A stretch of 64,000 bases of DNA from Nymphaea colorata (lineage: Eukaryota; Streptophyta; Magnoliopsida; Nymphaeales; Nymphaeaceae), in the NCBI RefSeq assembly GCF_008831285.2, contig NC_045141.1, positions 27,579,315 through 27,643,314 on the forward strand, in the 5' to 3' direction. Every line of letters begins with the position of its first letter. Positions within the stretch are counted from its first letter, which is position 1. The notes below the pieces were generated by a model, which did not search any database, was not told the DNA's origin, and saw only the letters and a program-made list of their open reading frames with translations. The translations under genes were made by a program, and so were the position numbers. Shown piece after piece: positions 36,531 to 57,518 of the stretch.

Positions 36531-39500
36531 TAAACAGGGACAATCAAGCAAGCTCTTCAAGGCAATCTGCTAATGCGGCACAAAGTGAAGAAGGGAAAGG
36601 ACCAAAGATGGACGCACTTCAACTTCTGAACACCATAAAGAGGGAGGAAAAAGTGAAGGTGACAGCGACACCTTCTAACAAGCTCATGTACTTGGAAATC
36701 CTGGTAAATGGAAGGTCTACCCTGGCTATGGTAGACATGGGAACCACACATGACTTCGTCTCAGTTGAGGAGGTGAGGAGACTAGGCCTAACCCTTGAGA
36801 ATGGAGAGTTACGCATGAAGGCGGTGAACTCAGAGGCCAAACCCATCCACGGAGTGGCCCGTGATACGGTTGTGAAGATTGAGAGTTGGTCAGGAAGGGC
36901 CAACTTCTCGGTGGTCCCGATGGATGATTTTCGGATGATCTTAGGCATGGAGCTCCTCAGTACAGCTAAAATGGTTCCAATGCCGCACCTACGCAGTATC
37001 AGTATCATGGACGAGAAGTCCCCTTGTATGGTTCCAGTAACCTCGATAAAGAGGAATAAGGGCAAAACCGCAATGATATCTGCCGTTCAGTTGAAGAAAG
37101 ACCTCAAGCACGACGAAGAGACGTACTTGGTGGCAATCAGGGAAGTGACTAATGACTCCCCTGGTTTGGTCCCAGAGGCGCTTGTGCCTGTCTTAGCGGA
37201 ATTCGCAGGAACAATGCCTGCGGAGCTCCCTAGACGGCTGCCACCTCGACATGAGGTGGATCATGCCATCGAATTCCTTCCTGGTGCCAAACCCCCGGCA
37301 ATGGCACCATATCGAATGGCCCCTGTAGAATTAAGAGAACTTTGGCGACAGTTGGACGAGATGCTAGCTGAAGGTATAATTAGACTCTTCAAAGCTCCTT
37401 TTGGTGCACCAGTGTTATTCCAAGCGAAGCATGACGGCTCCAAAAGGCTATGTGTGGATTATTGGGCGTTGAACAATGTAACGGTGAAGAACAAGTACCC
37501 CTTACCTTTGACTGCAGATCTGTTTAATCAACTGGGTGAAGCTCAAGTGTTTTCCAAGTTAGACCTTAGATCAGGATATTGGCAAGTTCAGATTATTAAC
37601 GGCGACGAGCCAAAGACCACTTGCGTCACTCGCTATGGTTCCTTCTCGGTCACATTGTGGGAAAAGGTCAGCTGCGAATGGACACAGAAAAGGTGATGGC
37701 AATTCAAGACTGGAAACCGCCAACCAATGTACCAGAACTACGTTCTTTTCTCGGTTTGGCAAATTACTATCGACGATTCATTGAGGGGTATTCTTTGATA
37801 ACTACGCCTTTCACTGATTTGCTAAAGAAAAACCGAACTTGGGCTTGGGAAGAGCTCGAAGAAGACACCTTCGAGAAGTTGAAGAGGGCCCTGACGCATG
37901 AGCTTGTGCTCAGGTTGCCTGACCACACAAGGAAATTTGAAGTCCACACGAATGCATCAAATTTTGCCATTTGCAGAGTTTTGATGCAGGAAGGTCATCC
38001 AGTCGCCTATAAGAGTCGGAAGCTGAAAGACGCAGAGCGACGCTACTCCGTGCACGAAAGGGAAATGACGGCCACTTTGTCTTCGCATATGGAGGCATTA
38101 CTTATTGGGGTCCCAGTTCGTGGTAAAGACTGATAATATAGCCACAAGCTACTTCCAGACTCAAAAGAAGTGGAGTCTGAAGCAGGCTTGATGGCAGGAA
38201 TTCCTTGTAGAATTCGATTTCGCCTTGGAGTACAAAGCAGAGAAGACAAACGTCGTAGTCGATGCACTGAGCCGGGAGGCGGAGTTGGCAGCTACCCGAA
38301 CAGCATTATCCGAAGCGCAACTCGAAGGTGCTCTTCTCGGGCGGATTCGAGAAGGCATGAAGCAGGACCCAGTGGTCAAGCACTTGGTCGAAACAATGGA
38401 GGCGAGAAAGACGCGACGATTCTGGCTACAAGATAGACTTTTGATGACAAAAGGCGGACGAGTGTTCGTGCCTAGATGGGGCAATCTCCGACGAGAGTTG
38501 CTGAAGGAGTGTCATGACTTGTTGTGGGCTGGCCATTCTGTCCAGGAGCGGACACTGACACTGCTCGAACGTGGCTACTACTGGCCACAGATGCGCGACG
38601 ACGTTGAAGCCTATGTGAAAACATGCTTGATCTGTCAGCAGGACAAGGGAACAAACCTGAAGCCTGCCGGTCTCCTGTAGCCTCTTCCTATTCCAGAACG
38701 TCCGTGGGAATGCCTCTCCATGGACTTCATCGTCAGCTTGCCCAAAGTTGACGACTTCAGCTCCATCCTTATGGTTGTGGATAGATTTTCAAAGTATGCC
38801 ACCTTCATCCCAGCCTCTAAAGAATGTCTCGCGGAGAAGACGACAGAGTTGTTCGTGAAGCATATAGTCATGCATTGGGGCGTGCCGAAAAGCATTGTCA
38901 GTGATCGGGACGCTCGCTTCACAGAAAAATTTTGGCGCGAGGTATTTCGTTTGTTGGGTTCAGATTTATTATTCTCAACAAGTTTCCACCATCACACGGA
39001 CGGCCAAACTGAACGAATCAACGGATTGTTGGAATAATACCTTCGACACTATGTCAGTGCGAATCAAAAGGATTGGGTGAAATTGTTGAATGTAGCTCAA
39101 TTTTACTACAATTTGCAGAAGAGCGAGTCTTCTGGACATAATCCGTTCGAAATAGCTACTGGATAACAGCTGTTGATGCCGCATACCCTTGCAGCCCAAG
39201 AAAAGGGAAGACCCACTTTTGCCTACCAGTTCGTTCGCGATTGGTAGTAACAGACGGAAATAGTTAAGACGTTCTTACACAAGGTCGCCAAAAAGATGAA
39301 AAAGTTTGCAGATCGGAATCGAAGGCCAATGAAATTCCGAATGAGTGATCAAGTTCTCGTGAAGCTCTATCCTGATCGCACGGGCATTTTCCGTGGTCGA
39401 CACAGGTCATTGATCCGCAAGTATGAGGGACCCTTCACAGTGCTGAAGAGAATCGGAAAGCTAGCCTACAAGCTAGACTTGCCGCCAGACTTTAAGGTGC

Positions 39501-39802
39501 ATTCAGAGTTCTATGTTTGTAACCTGAAGCCCTTCTATATCGATGAGGAAGACCCCGAGAGAAGCGTTCCAGAACGAGACCCGATCCTGCAGCGAGTTCC
39601 GTCGACCAAGCGAGCAGCGGACCGTCTGATGAAAGAGATTCTTCGGCACAAGACAAACTATTTGGGGGAGTCGAAGAAGTACCAAGTGAAGTGGATAAGC
39701 GAACACAACCCCACCTGGGAGTATGCATTCTGCATAAAGCAGCGCTACCCGCTGGAAGTCAAGGCATATCATGAAACTGCTGGCACCGAGGACATCGCAT
39801 AA
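36530..39802 (+). pseudogene. pol relic of the chromovirus (PR, RT, RH, IN, chromodomain)
   Basis: The protease has VDMGTTHDF where DTG(A/S)T is usual. RT reads [20 protein letters not shown] and [14 protein letters not shown]. Then at about 37,641-37,655 sequence jumps to [16 protein letters not shown], missing the stretch that holds the YxDD active site (roughly 250-300 bp by family comparison). RNase H ([27 protein letters not shown]) follows. Integrase retains the HHCC zinc finger (CHDLLWAGHS, CLICQQDKG) and D, D, E residues in MDFIVSLPK, SDRDARFTEKFW and TDGQTERINGLLE. Stops interrupt near 38,678 and 39,035. The last frame (39,296-39,802) ends with a chromodomain (YQVKWISEHNPTWEY). Confidence 0.85.
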
Positions 39803-39863
39803 CTTGAAGGGGAGAGCCTGTTCCCTGTGTCTGGGAGTCTGTATTTGCTTTGTTTTGCATCAA

Positions 39864-42800
39864 GGTGGCTCCCAGAAATGCCGCTTGAGATAAATACGGT
39901 GATTTGAGCCCCCTTGTGGATTCACTTAACTTACCTGGCTCGTCCAGAACTTTGGAACCACGGACGCTCCAATACTGCAGCAGGATTGAAGAGCATCTTT
40001 CTTGAAGCCGATCAATCGACAAACCAGGTATGCTCCTCTTCATTCCTTAGGTGGATGAGACAACGACATGGGAATGAACTGTAGCATGATGCAGTAGATC
40101 ATCTACGAAAGGCGCTTGAGGTTCTGCCGCATATGTAGGACAAACTCCCACTTCCCGGATAAATGCCCCAACATTGATCAGTCTTCCCCTCGAGTTTAAG
40201 GCTGCTGGACGTGTTGGATCCAACCTAACTCACAAGGTGCAAATGCATACCAGAGAGGACTTGGCAGCGTCCTCGATCTTACCCTGGGGGTTGAAGAGTT
40301 CCCTGTCACCGGCTATGCACCATGGTAACCCTTTCTCAGGCTTTCAAGGGGAGAAGATCATGCCTGAGCTTCACCGGGTTTTGCATTTATGGCGGCTACG
40401 CAGGAAAGCTCAGGCAAAACAGGAAGGGTCCCAGCTTTGCTCAACGCAAGGGAGGACCTTCCACATATAAAAGTCGCATGAAAAAATGCAATGGCATAGA
40501 GCACGGTTGAGTGACATTAATATAACGTGCTGTACGCCTGTACCGGGATCCAGAGGATATAAGCGAAGGCAAGAGGAAGCGGGCATGTGGAAACCCAGAC
40601 GCAGAGGTAGTTTTTGAAGTGGAAATTCAATAGGATACATGACCTGTAAGAGGTTGTTTTATGTCTGTTCCAGCGGATGGAACAGACTCGTTTAACAAAA
40701 TCCGACACAAACGTCAGATAGGGGACGGTTGGAATGGAGCAGATATTTGGATGGCGGTATAAAGCAATTTTACGTTCCTCGGCGTTCTGCGGTCAACCAC
40801 AGAACACGATCGAGGAACAGCTCCCTCTCTCCCCCGCACCCTTCCCTCCCCACTGCGTGGAGCTTCTCTGCTATAGAGGTTGTCGCCATCTCCTGGGGAG
40901 CATGTCTTACTTCTCAGGATATGTTGCATCGGTCATCGGTATGCGGTGACCTTGTTTCGTCTGGCCTTGGTGTTTTGCGGTTGGAGCCGACTTTGCTCAC
41001 AATCGATCTGCTCTGGATGCCCTGGATTCTGGCTCTTAGACGCCATGGAGAGCGGGCTAGGGTTATTGTTCCGATTTGATTAATGGTACACCGTACACCC
41101 TCGTCTTGGGCAGCTTCCTTTCTCGAGCGGTTAGGGCACAATGTTGCCTGCTGCGGACGTCCTCTCTTAAGTACATAGTATCAAGCAGCTTCGCCTCTTT
41201 GGTTCCCCCGTTTTTCCATCTTTTGAAATGTCAGCCTCTGCAACAACCTTTGTGCAATCGTCTTTCTCCAACATTCAGGGCTTTCGTTTTTAGCATTCTG
41301 TTGGCTAGCGGCAAGTATGTATGGTCTCATTTAGTTCCGAGTCTTCCGACCATGCGTTGGGGGGAATGCGTGCCATGGTTGGATGAATTGAGCAGCGCAT
41401 AGGAACTTAAGAGTCCTTTTTGTTGCACATGATTTGTTTGATGAAATTTCAAGAGAGACAGAAATCATAGTAATAGTGGGTGGGATAGTGCGGAATTGTT
41501 CTTGTATAATCAACTAGTTTCTCTGAGCAACTATTTGACTGTTTTTTTCTTTCTCATTTGTTCTTGGTAAGTTTCATTGTGCTTGCACATTTAGCTTGAT
41601 GTGTGCTCTTGTTAATTACGATGGAAATTTTTAATCTGTTCTTGTTTTTATTGCTTCAATGTTAGACAAGGCAGGATCAGACTCAATTATATGTTTCTCT
41701 GCTTTATGTTATGTGTGTGTGTGTGGTGATTCTCTTAAATGGATTTTTATTTTTACATTTTTTGTGTCCAACTTTCATTTTTCAGTTCTAAAGGTTTCTT
41801 GTTAGGGCGCCGTGAAACATGGATCAGTTGGCAACTCTGCTGCGGAGTTAAAAACATTTGACCATTCATTTTGTAGCTATCCTGGATTTGACATGATCAT
41901 GTTATGTTCGTTAGTCTATTTTTTTTTTCTTTTGAGAACGGTTTAGTTTTCTTTTCTACCAGCTAATAGGTGTTGTTTTCTTGGTAGGGTTTGAGCTTTT
42001 GAAATTCTCCACCCTGAATTTGTCATAGGTCCTATTAGATTTGACTTTTGAGCGTGGAAACAAGGATAATGGTAAATACGGCTTCGTATTAGTTTAAAAC
42101 AAATACACGTAAGTTGGAAAAAATGGATGGGAATGATTGGTTTGCTCATGTTCTGCTAAACAATATTCACATCCAGATCGGGACAAAAAAGAAGTTTCAC
42201 TTTCATCTTTTTAAGTGTCAACTAACGGTGGTCGATAGTGCCTGTTTAATTTGTTCTCTAGGTGTTGTATACTAGTTCCCTTATTTGATTTTCTCTTTGT
42301 TGATAGGCACACGGATATACAGAGAGATTGTTACTTTACAGTTATTGTATAGACTTTGTGACATTATTCCTTTTCCTCTTTCGTAAAGCTACATGCACAT
42401 ACAGAGAGAGCTTGTTACTTTCCGGTGAAAATTTGCTGAGGGTTAGGCCCTCAACCTTTTATTGCCAAAAATAATTATTTAAAACAAAAATTGAAACCCA
42501 CAGGGGATGACAACTATTTCCAAAACCGCAACTGGCCCGTGTCTCACCCTGGTTCTCCTTCCTCTCCTTATTTGAAAGCCATTTCACCAGAAGACAAGCA
42601 AAATTGATCATGCTTCAACTGCAGGTTCTGTTTCATTTGTAGAAATGACAATTCTGAATGTGGAGGTTTGACAGAGGTAACAACTTCAATATTCACGTTG
42701 CTTCTTGGGCTTGCGATGGGAGCGGTTTGCTAGGACCATCAGAAACAAGGAATTTACTGCTGGGATATGGTGCTGGGCTGGGATGAAGATGGGCATATTT

Positions 42801-45068
42801 CTTTTGAATCTTTTGTTACATATTTCTTTTGAATCTTGGGTGCATAACAGGTGCTTGCAAAAAATGGTGTGGAGTCAGGATGCTATCCTTATTCAGGCAA
42901 ACAATAAAAATGGAAAGATTTGCTGCGCAAGCTCATAAAAGGAAGCTTTCATGTTCCAAGCAAATATATGGAAATTAAAAAGGATTGTTGCTTCACAATG
43001 ACTGTACAAGTTTATGAGAATTCAGAACGTATAAATACATGCTTTGATTAGCTTATATAATTTGATGTGCATTGCAACTCACAAGATTGTGGAAATATTA
43101 AGCTGTTGAAATTTGATTTTTATAAAATTATGTTTACACATTCAAGTAAAGCAGTTCAAAGGTGGTTTTCAAGTTTAGAACCGTGGGGACCACATTTGCA
43201 TGGATACAATTTTGTAAAAAACATTAAAAATACAATTTCTAAAGGTAATTCTAGTTAACTGCATGAAAATTGTGCGCTTATACAGTGCAAAATTCATCCT
43301 TTATAACGTTACCCACCGCTCTCTACCCTTGTGTGGACACATGCATGTCTTGTGTAAATAGAGAAAGATTCTCAAATATGCACAATATGCATTTGGCATT
43401 TCTACGGTAAGGTGTAGTCTGTAGTGGTTACTTTGTTTCCTCTTATTCATGATCATTCTCTTAGTTGGTTAATTGGGTCCTCTTAATGAACACAGGCAGT
43501 ATCTAGATTATATAGATTGGTCTTTTGGTTTAGAAAAATGAAGTGCATAGCGGTGAGTGAGATCACCTCAAATGTCGATCAGAAACGAATAGACAAACAT
43601 GGCCCATGCAAATTAAATGTAAGGTAGAACAGACAGAACAGAAAATAATGTCAGGTAGAACAGACAGAATAGAAAAACATGTTCTGCGTGAATCAAACAT
43701 GGGATAGGACAGACCTAGTGTTCCATTCCTAATGTCGTCAAGTAGCGGACAAAGAACTGTTTTGGTTTGGGTAGAAATTAAACAAGACATCTTGTTCATG
43801 TTATCTCATGGAACACTAATCAAGCGGCCTCTTATCTCTCCTAAGCAGACGATGCACTCATCTTTTCGAAGGTTGGGGAGAGAAACATTAGCATAAATTC
43901 AGATTTCCCTAGGGATATTAGATGGGTCGGGCATCATTCAATTTCAATACTGAAAATCAATATACTTAGTTTGTATTAAATTGGCAGACCTGCGGGCAAG
44001 AAGTCGAATTTGGACGGTTCACTACATGGTAAATGGTGGAATAAGGGAGAAAGGGAGAAACCAGGTTATTACTCCGCTTTTGTTTGATTACTTTACTGTT
44101 AAATGCGAAACAGTGAAGGTTCACTTGCACTTTTTGTCACATTGATCATCATTTCGCTTATAGTTCATGATCTTAAGGAACTTAAATCAATGAACGAAAT
44201 TTGGCTAATCTTCAAGCAAAACTTCAAGGCTGCAAAGTAAGTTGCCCTAGAAAATGTTCAGCATTATCGGTGCTATTCACCGGTATTTGATGTCGATCTC
44301 TATTTCCCCGTCGACGCACGTCTCTGAGCTCCATGGGTGTTGCACTGCTAGCCTTTTACCCACTCACTTCCTTGCATCCTTTATCACCGTCCACTTCTCA
44401 GAGGCATCACCGGACTTTGGATTTCATTTCGATGTTGTGAAGAAGATTCGAAGAAGAAGAGGGAGAAGGAGGAAGTCATCTGCTTGTACTCTCATTCTCT
44501 CTCTGTCTCTCTCTTGGCTGGATTCACATGGTGGGCAGATAGGCTTTTTCTTTTTCTTTTTTCTTTTTTCGGTGCCCTCTTTACATTTTTCTCCTATGAC
44601 AACGTCAGTTGTAGGGCCTTGGAATGGCACTTTTACTTAAAAATCCAAGCCTTTTTTCATGGCAATTTAAGGTTTTTGGGTAAACATCTGATCTTGATGA
44701 CTTGAGTACGTAAAAGGAATTTAAGGTTTTTGACCTGGTTCAGCTGCCGATTTAACTTCATCTACAAATTGCCGAACCAAAAGGCGAGTACTATTGCTTG
44801 TTATGAGCTATTATACCTCAAACGGCGATCTCAGCCACCAAATTTTTGCATCCTACTTTTGCTGCTTAAAGCAAGGAAAATGAGGGATATGTGGTTCATT
44901 GGTATCACTTCTTTTCCCCTTAGCTAAACTCTCTCTTTTTCTTTTTCCCCCTATATATATATATATATATATATATCTGTGTGTGTGTTCTCCTGCCCCC
45001 TCATTGCACTAGGGTGTGCCACCCATTTATATATAATGGATTCTGTCGCCTACTTTTTTTGTCTCCTC

Positions 45069-45105
<37 letters not shown>

Positions 45106-46876
45106 TTACAGTTATTCTCTACATCTTAAGATGGGTAGATCCTAAAAACAAAGGACTTTTAAGACTGGTGTTTCACATGCTTTTTCAAGATTATTTATGC
45201 TCAATGACACTGATTTGCACAGGAACACAAGGAGAGAGAAAGAGAGAGGGTGGGGTGGCCCAACAGCTACTTGACTGCCGCAGTGGGCCCTTTTGTTTCT
45301 GGCACCCTCCTCGTACATCGTGACATGCGCCTGGTCATTCTTGCTGGCTATATTAACATTTTTTATTACCTCTAACATCTTAGAATCCATGCAACAACAC
45401 CAGCCAACACCTTTTTGCCTCTTGTCCTTTTAGCCCCCTCAGGCCTACTTCTCTTTTCTTTGCCTCTCAATGAATTTTTACTGCCTAATACAATTTATCC
45501 TACCTTCTCTTCTTAGTCGTTATTTCTTGTAGAGCGGCATCCATCTTATCAGAATTGGCCGGTACGTTGACTGTTGCTGACTAGCAACACTCACTTCTCT
45601 GGTTCTCTTTTCCATTTTACTTGTTTTAGGCTCCCGAGTTTTGTAAAATTAGTAACAACTTGTCGCCTAATTTTCTTTTAATGCATCTTTGCATATGACG
45701 TGAAAGGCCAAATGATTGTCCCAGGGAGAAATAACTCATCTCGGTAAGGGTGATGAGTGACCCGTGCTTATGATAACCATATGGTTTAGAAATGGTAACA
45801 TTGGTTTCACTTGTCCTAATGGCATTTTAAGAAAGGACAAGAGTGAGGAAAGATGAAAATGTAACTTTTATTATAGACAGCAATTTTTGAAACGAAACGA
45901 TACCTGTACATTTTTGCTAGTTGCAGTAACGGACATTCATTTTAGGCCCTTGGTTAGGAAATGTGAGACCATACCAGGGCAACAATAAAAGGTTGGTTTC
46001 TAGTTGCTTCCTCTATTTCCCCACATACCTGTATTATTTTTTCAAAGGGAAAAATGTATATATTGAAAAAGGAGTACCTGCAAAAGAAATAACAAAAGGA
46101 CCTTAGGGTTTAGATACTGTTTCACTTAATCCCTTACCTTGTCCTACATGCATTAACTCAAGCAAGTATATATGACACATTCAAATACAATTATTATTTT
46201 TGTTGCTTTTTTGAAAACGTGAACCATGTTCTTGAACATTTCATTTCAAGAAATAACTTGGACCACCTAGGTTAATAACTTGAAAAAGCACAGAGCGTGC
46301 CGACATGCATTTCCTGGTGTCGTTGTTTCTGCCGACGTCAGTATCGGCTTGACTCTCTCTCTCTCTCTCTCTCTCTCTCCACATTTTCGAGCTAAATGTC
46401 ATAAAAAGTGCTTGGGTAGATCCCATCGAACAAGGTTCCCACTAACATGAGTTGGCCAAGAGCTAGCAGACTTGCGTATGCCTTGCATAAACATGGCTTC
46501 TTGGAAAACGTAAGACCCGAAACGGCACGTTCAAGCGTTCCTCTTCATCCTTCGAGTGCCAATGACCGCTGTTGCAAATCTTGACCATCTTCAGGGGCCC
46601 CACGCTTCTCCCCAAAGCATTCATCGAATAACAGATGGAACAAACATAAAAGAAGCTGGCAGGAATTTCCCTGTTCATACGTTCAACAAAGGAGGCTCAC
46701 TCGTGAAAACTGAAATAGGAAGCCCTTTTAAAGATTGATTCTGACCAACATAATGGATGGATCAACAGTAATTTCAAGACATCTTGAAATTTAGCCAATT
46801 CATGATCTGCTGTATGCACCATGTACTTCATGAGGATAAACCATCAATAAGTGATGTATGGTCCAACTTCCAAAGC
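39864..46876. other. long intergenic stretch, no gene supported
   Basis: After the truncated LTR come 7 kb without a recognisable gene. A GGCGGTATAAAGC TATA-like word lies at about 40,752-40,764, and T-rich sequence with open frames of up to 128 codons follows, but no domain or consistent exon set was found. Microsatellites occur at 44,952-44,976 (AT)n-(GT)n, 45,070-45,106 (ATT)n and 46,352-46,379 (CT)n. Near 43,620-43,680 the phrase AGGTAGAACAGACAGAA is repeated twice 36 bp apart. The right end should hold the 3' UTR of the kinase gene. Confidence 0.4.
45070..45106. repeat. (ATT)n microsatellite
   Basis: About 12 perfect ATT units in intergenic DNA. Confidence 0.9.
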
Positions 46877-55358
<8,482 letters not shown>

Positions 55359-56644
55359 AATAATCAGAATACCACGCTATTTATTTGATCCACCCGCAAA
55401 GAAATGGAGCTTACGCCCTTGGATGAAGGAAGAAAAGAAGCAGGACAGAGAAGAAACCCAGCCAGCCCGATGTGGGAAGTAAATGTCGTTGGATCGATGG
55501 AGGCAACTTTGATACTCGGAAATGTAAAGGTCGTTAACAGACGGAGACCGCTAGAGGAGGAAGGGAGGTTGACCAGAGAGACCTGTTTGATGCGTTTACG
55601 CATAATCAATCAGCACGCCACGGAGCCTTGCTACCTTGACGGTCCGTGGTCACTTTCCACCTTTGCAGTGCAATTAGCAGATAGACTGCTGCTTCTAGCT
55701 TCATGCGCTTCCTTCGTCCTCCTCGTCGGGTCGTCGATTTTTTGTCTTTGTAGAAATCAGAAAGAACGGAAGAACGCGGTCGACCACACGCCAAGCTTGA
55801 CCAGGTCGTTTTCTCCATCGCAGCCGCAGGCCCCTTCTTTTGTTTTTCCTCTTCTCCCGCAAGGTGAGGCAGTTTGTTTATCTTAGGCAGACGCCACCCT
55901 TGCTTGTTCATTAACACGACGCAGCCCCTCTTACCACCTAACTTTTAACAGACCCCACGTACTAAGGGGATTACGCAGGCCCAAATCACAACAAAACCTA
56001 AACGGAGTTGCTGGGAGTAGGCCCATCTCTTTTATCGGACTAATAATAAAATTATTAGAAGGAGAGTCATGACCCGTTAAAATGATCATGGAAGCATGCT
56101 TTACTTAATCCAAGCAATCAACCGAGCCTTAAATAAATTATTAGAAGAAAGAAAATTAACCATAATAAAACTTATTATGGTTATTTTAATAAATAGTCAT
56201 CACAAATCCACGCGAGGGCAATCTTAACCTTGCGTTTTGAAGGTTTTGATTTGATAAGTTATTTTAATAAATCAACAAAATTGACCAACTCCCTAACAAA
56301 TCCGCGCGACCAAACATGCCTTAATAAATTCTTTCGAAATAAAAAACGAAAGCAAAGTTGACCTACTCCTAATAATGAGTTTGGTTGGATCCAGTTCAAT
56401 CAAAGGGACGGAACTTAGAGACTTGGACGAGTCGTCCATGGAAAGTGGAAGAGACGTTCACCTCAATAAATTAGAAAAAGGCTTTGTGCGAAGAAACTAT
56501 TACAAAAGATACTTTAGCTATTGGGCCAATTACAAGACCAGTTAACAAGTTAACTCTTACTATTTGTTTGAATGGAGGAAAAGAGAGGGAATAGAGGGAA
56601 AATAAAAGGAAAGGAAAAGAAATTCTAACTTAGGCACTCAACCT
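55359..56644. other. kinase gene upstream region
   Basis: This is the promoter side of the kinase. A 160-codon plus-strand open frame at 55,404-55,886 overlaps minus-strand open frames, has no recognised domain and lies where the kinase 5' UTR is expected, so it was not called. A hairpin (TAACCATAATA / TATTATGGTTA) lies near 56,158-56,184. Confidence 0.4.
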
Positions 56645-56647
56645 TTA

Positions 56648-57114
56648 GGGTCCGTTTGATGCACAAGTCCGTTTGATGCACAAGAAGAATTTAACTTGAT
56701 AAATTTAACCTTGTTTGATGCACAGGAAGAATTTAACGTGATAAATTTAACTATGTTTGATGCACATGGTAGAAAAATGAAGAGACTTTTTTTCAGAATT
56801 GTTAGTAGTTATTTTTTTTTCTTCTCCTCCCCAATTTGGCGTGGGAATTGAGGGTGTATTCCCTACCATCCAGAAAACAACAAGATGTATAGGGTACCAA
56901 CAATAGTTTTATGTAAAAAAAAAAAATAACACAATTAAAACGATGACATGCAATATAGTTGACGAAATAAAATTTACAACGGTAACAAAGTTAGCTAACC
57001 CATACAGGTTTAATTGTGTAATGAGTACAAGCCCACGAAAGTTTAATGAGTACAAATCCATAAAAGGGTATATTTCCTACTATCCAGAAAGAAAGAAGTT
57101 TAATGAGTACATAT
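56648..57114. other. left subterminal region of the Harbinger element
   Basis: It carries three tandem copies of a TTTGATGCACA(A/G) word, two followed by GAAGAATTTAAC(T/G)TGATAAA. Later TTTAATGAGTACA recurs three times between 57,010 and 57,115. Subterminal repeats of this kind are candidate transposase binding sites. Confidence 0.6.
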
Positions 57115-57435
57115 TCAACAAAGAAAACATGTAATCACAAAACAAGTAATCCAACATTTGTGGCTACACTTCCGTTCAACAAACTTCGTGTCTTCTATAT
57201 CTTGCTTTGCGATGACATCTTCAATGAGTGGAGGTCTACTTACTTGCACACCATACTTGTTGTGGACATACTCATGCATGTGATATTCAGCTATTTCGAA
57301 TGAATCAAACGATCTGAAGAGGGTGCCCTTGTACTGATAGACTAATGGTTGGCACCGCTCCCAACTATCATATATGTCTCGCTCACGACCTTCGAAAACC
57401 ACATAGTACTTTGGTGAGACATTATCTGTGTTGTC
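57115..57435 (-). CDS. RNase H1-type hybrid-binding (viroplasmin-like) domain segment inside the transposon
   Basis: An open segment of about 107 codons follows a possible acceptor (AATAG|GACAAC) and reads NVSPKYYVVFEGRERDIYDS, WERCQPLVYQYKGTLFRSFD and FEIAEYHMHEYVHNKYGV. This is the pattern of the small RNA/DNA hybrid-binding domain found at the N terminus of eukaryotic RNase H1 and in caulimovirus viroplasmins (PF01693): YYVVFxGRxxGIYxSWxxCxxxVxGYKGAxFxSFxSxxEA. The domain is uninterrupted although the neighbouring transposase is broken. It starts 84 bp after the transposase stop and its frame is shifted by one relative to the transposase. No RNase H catalytic domain follows. It could be captured host coding sequence, or the C-terminal part of a transposase fusion split by a frameshift. 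Confidence 0.6.
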   Translation of the reverse strand, partial: DNTDNVSPKYYVVFEGRERDIYDSWERCQPLVYQYKGTLFRSFDSFEIAEYHMHEYVHNKYGVQVSRPPLIEDVIAKQDIEDTKFVERKCSHKCWITCFVITCFLC

Positions 57436-57518
57436 CTATTCAAAACAAACTTACTATTCAATTCATCATCTGTAAACATTTGAGATGATATAGCTGCTCT
57501 CATAGAATTTTTGCTTCC

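Larger units (their letters stand above)
34991..39863 (+). mobile_element. Ty3/gypsy chromovirus LTR retrotransposon, defective
   Basis: The element begins TGTTCCCATGTGTCTGGGAG at 34,991. Near-identical sequence TGTTCCCTGTGTCTGGGAG restarts at 39,819, directly after a polypurine tract (AAGGGGAGAG), marking the starts of the two LTRs. Similarity lasts only about 45 bp in the 3' copy, so the 3' LTR is truncated. The 5' LTR should end before the gag frame (about 35,330); its exact end and the primer-binding site were not found. Inside, gag, zinc knuckle, protease, RT, RNase H, integrase and a C-terminal chromodomain follow in standard Ty3/gypsy order. Stops, frameshifts and an internal RT deletion make it non-autonomous. 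Confidence 0.88.

Noticed and set aside
36473..37696. 407-codon open frame as an intact gene
   Set aside because: It is a piece of the chromovirus gag-pol from zinc knuckle into RT and ends just past the RT deletion junction; it is not an independent gene.
40745..41405. A gene starting after the TATA-like word at 40.75 kb
   Set aside because: No long coding frame, domain or consistent exon chain follows.
44254..44640. 128-codon plus-strand frame
   Set aside because: No domain, no splice partners, and it runs into an Arg/Lys- and Phe-rich low-complexity end produced by purine and pyrimidine tracts.
55404..55886. 160-codon plus-strand open frame
   Set aside because: It overlaps the kinase 5' region antisense, has open frames on the opposite strand as well, and shows no domain.
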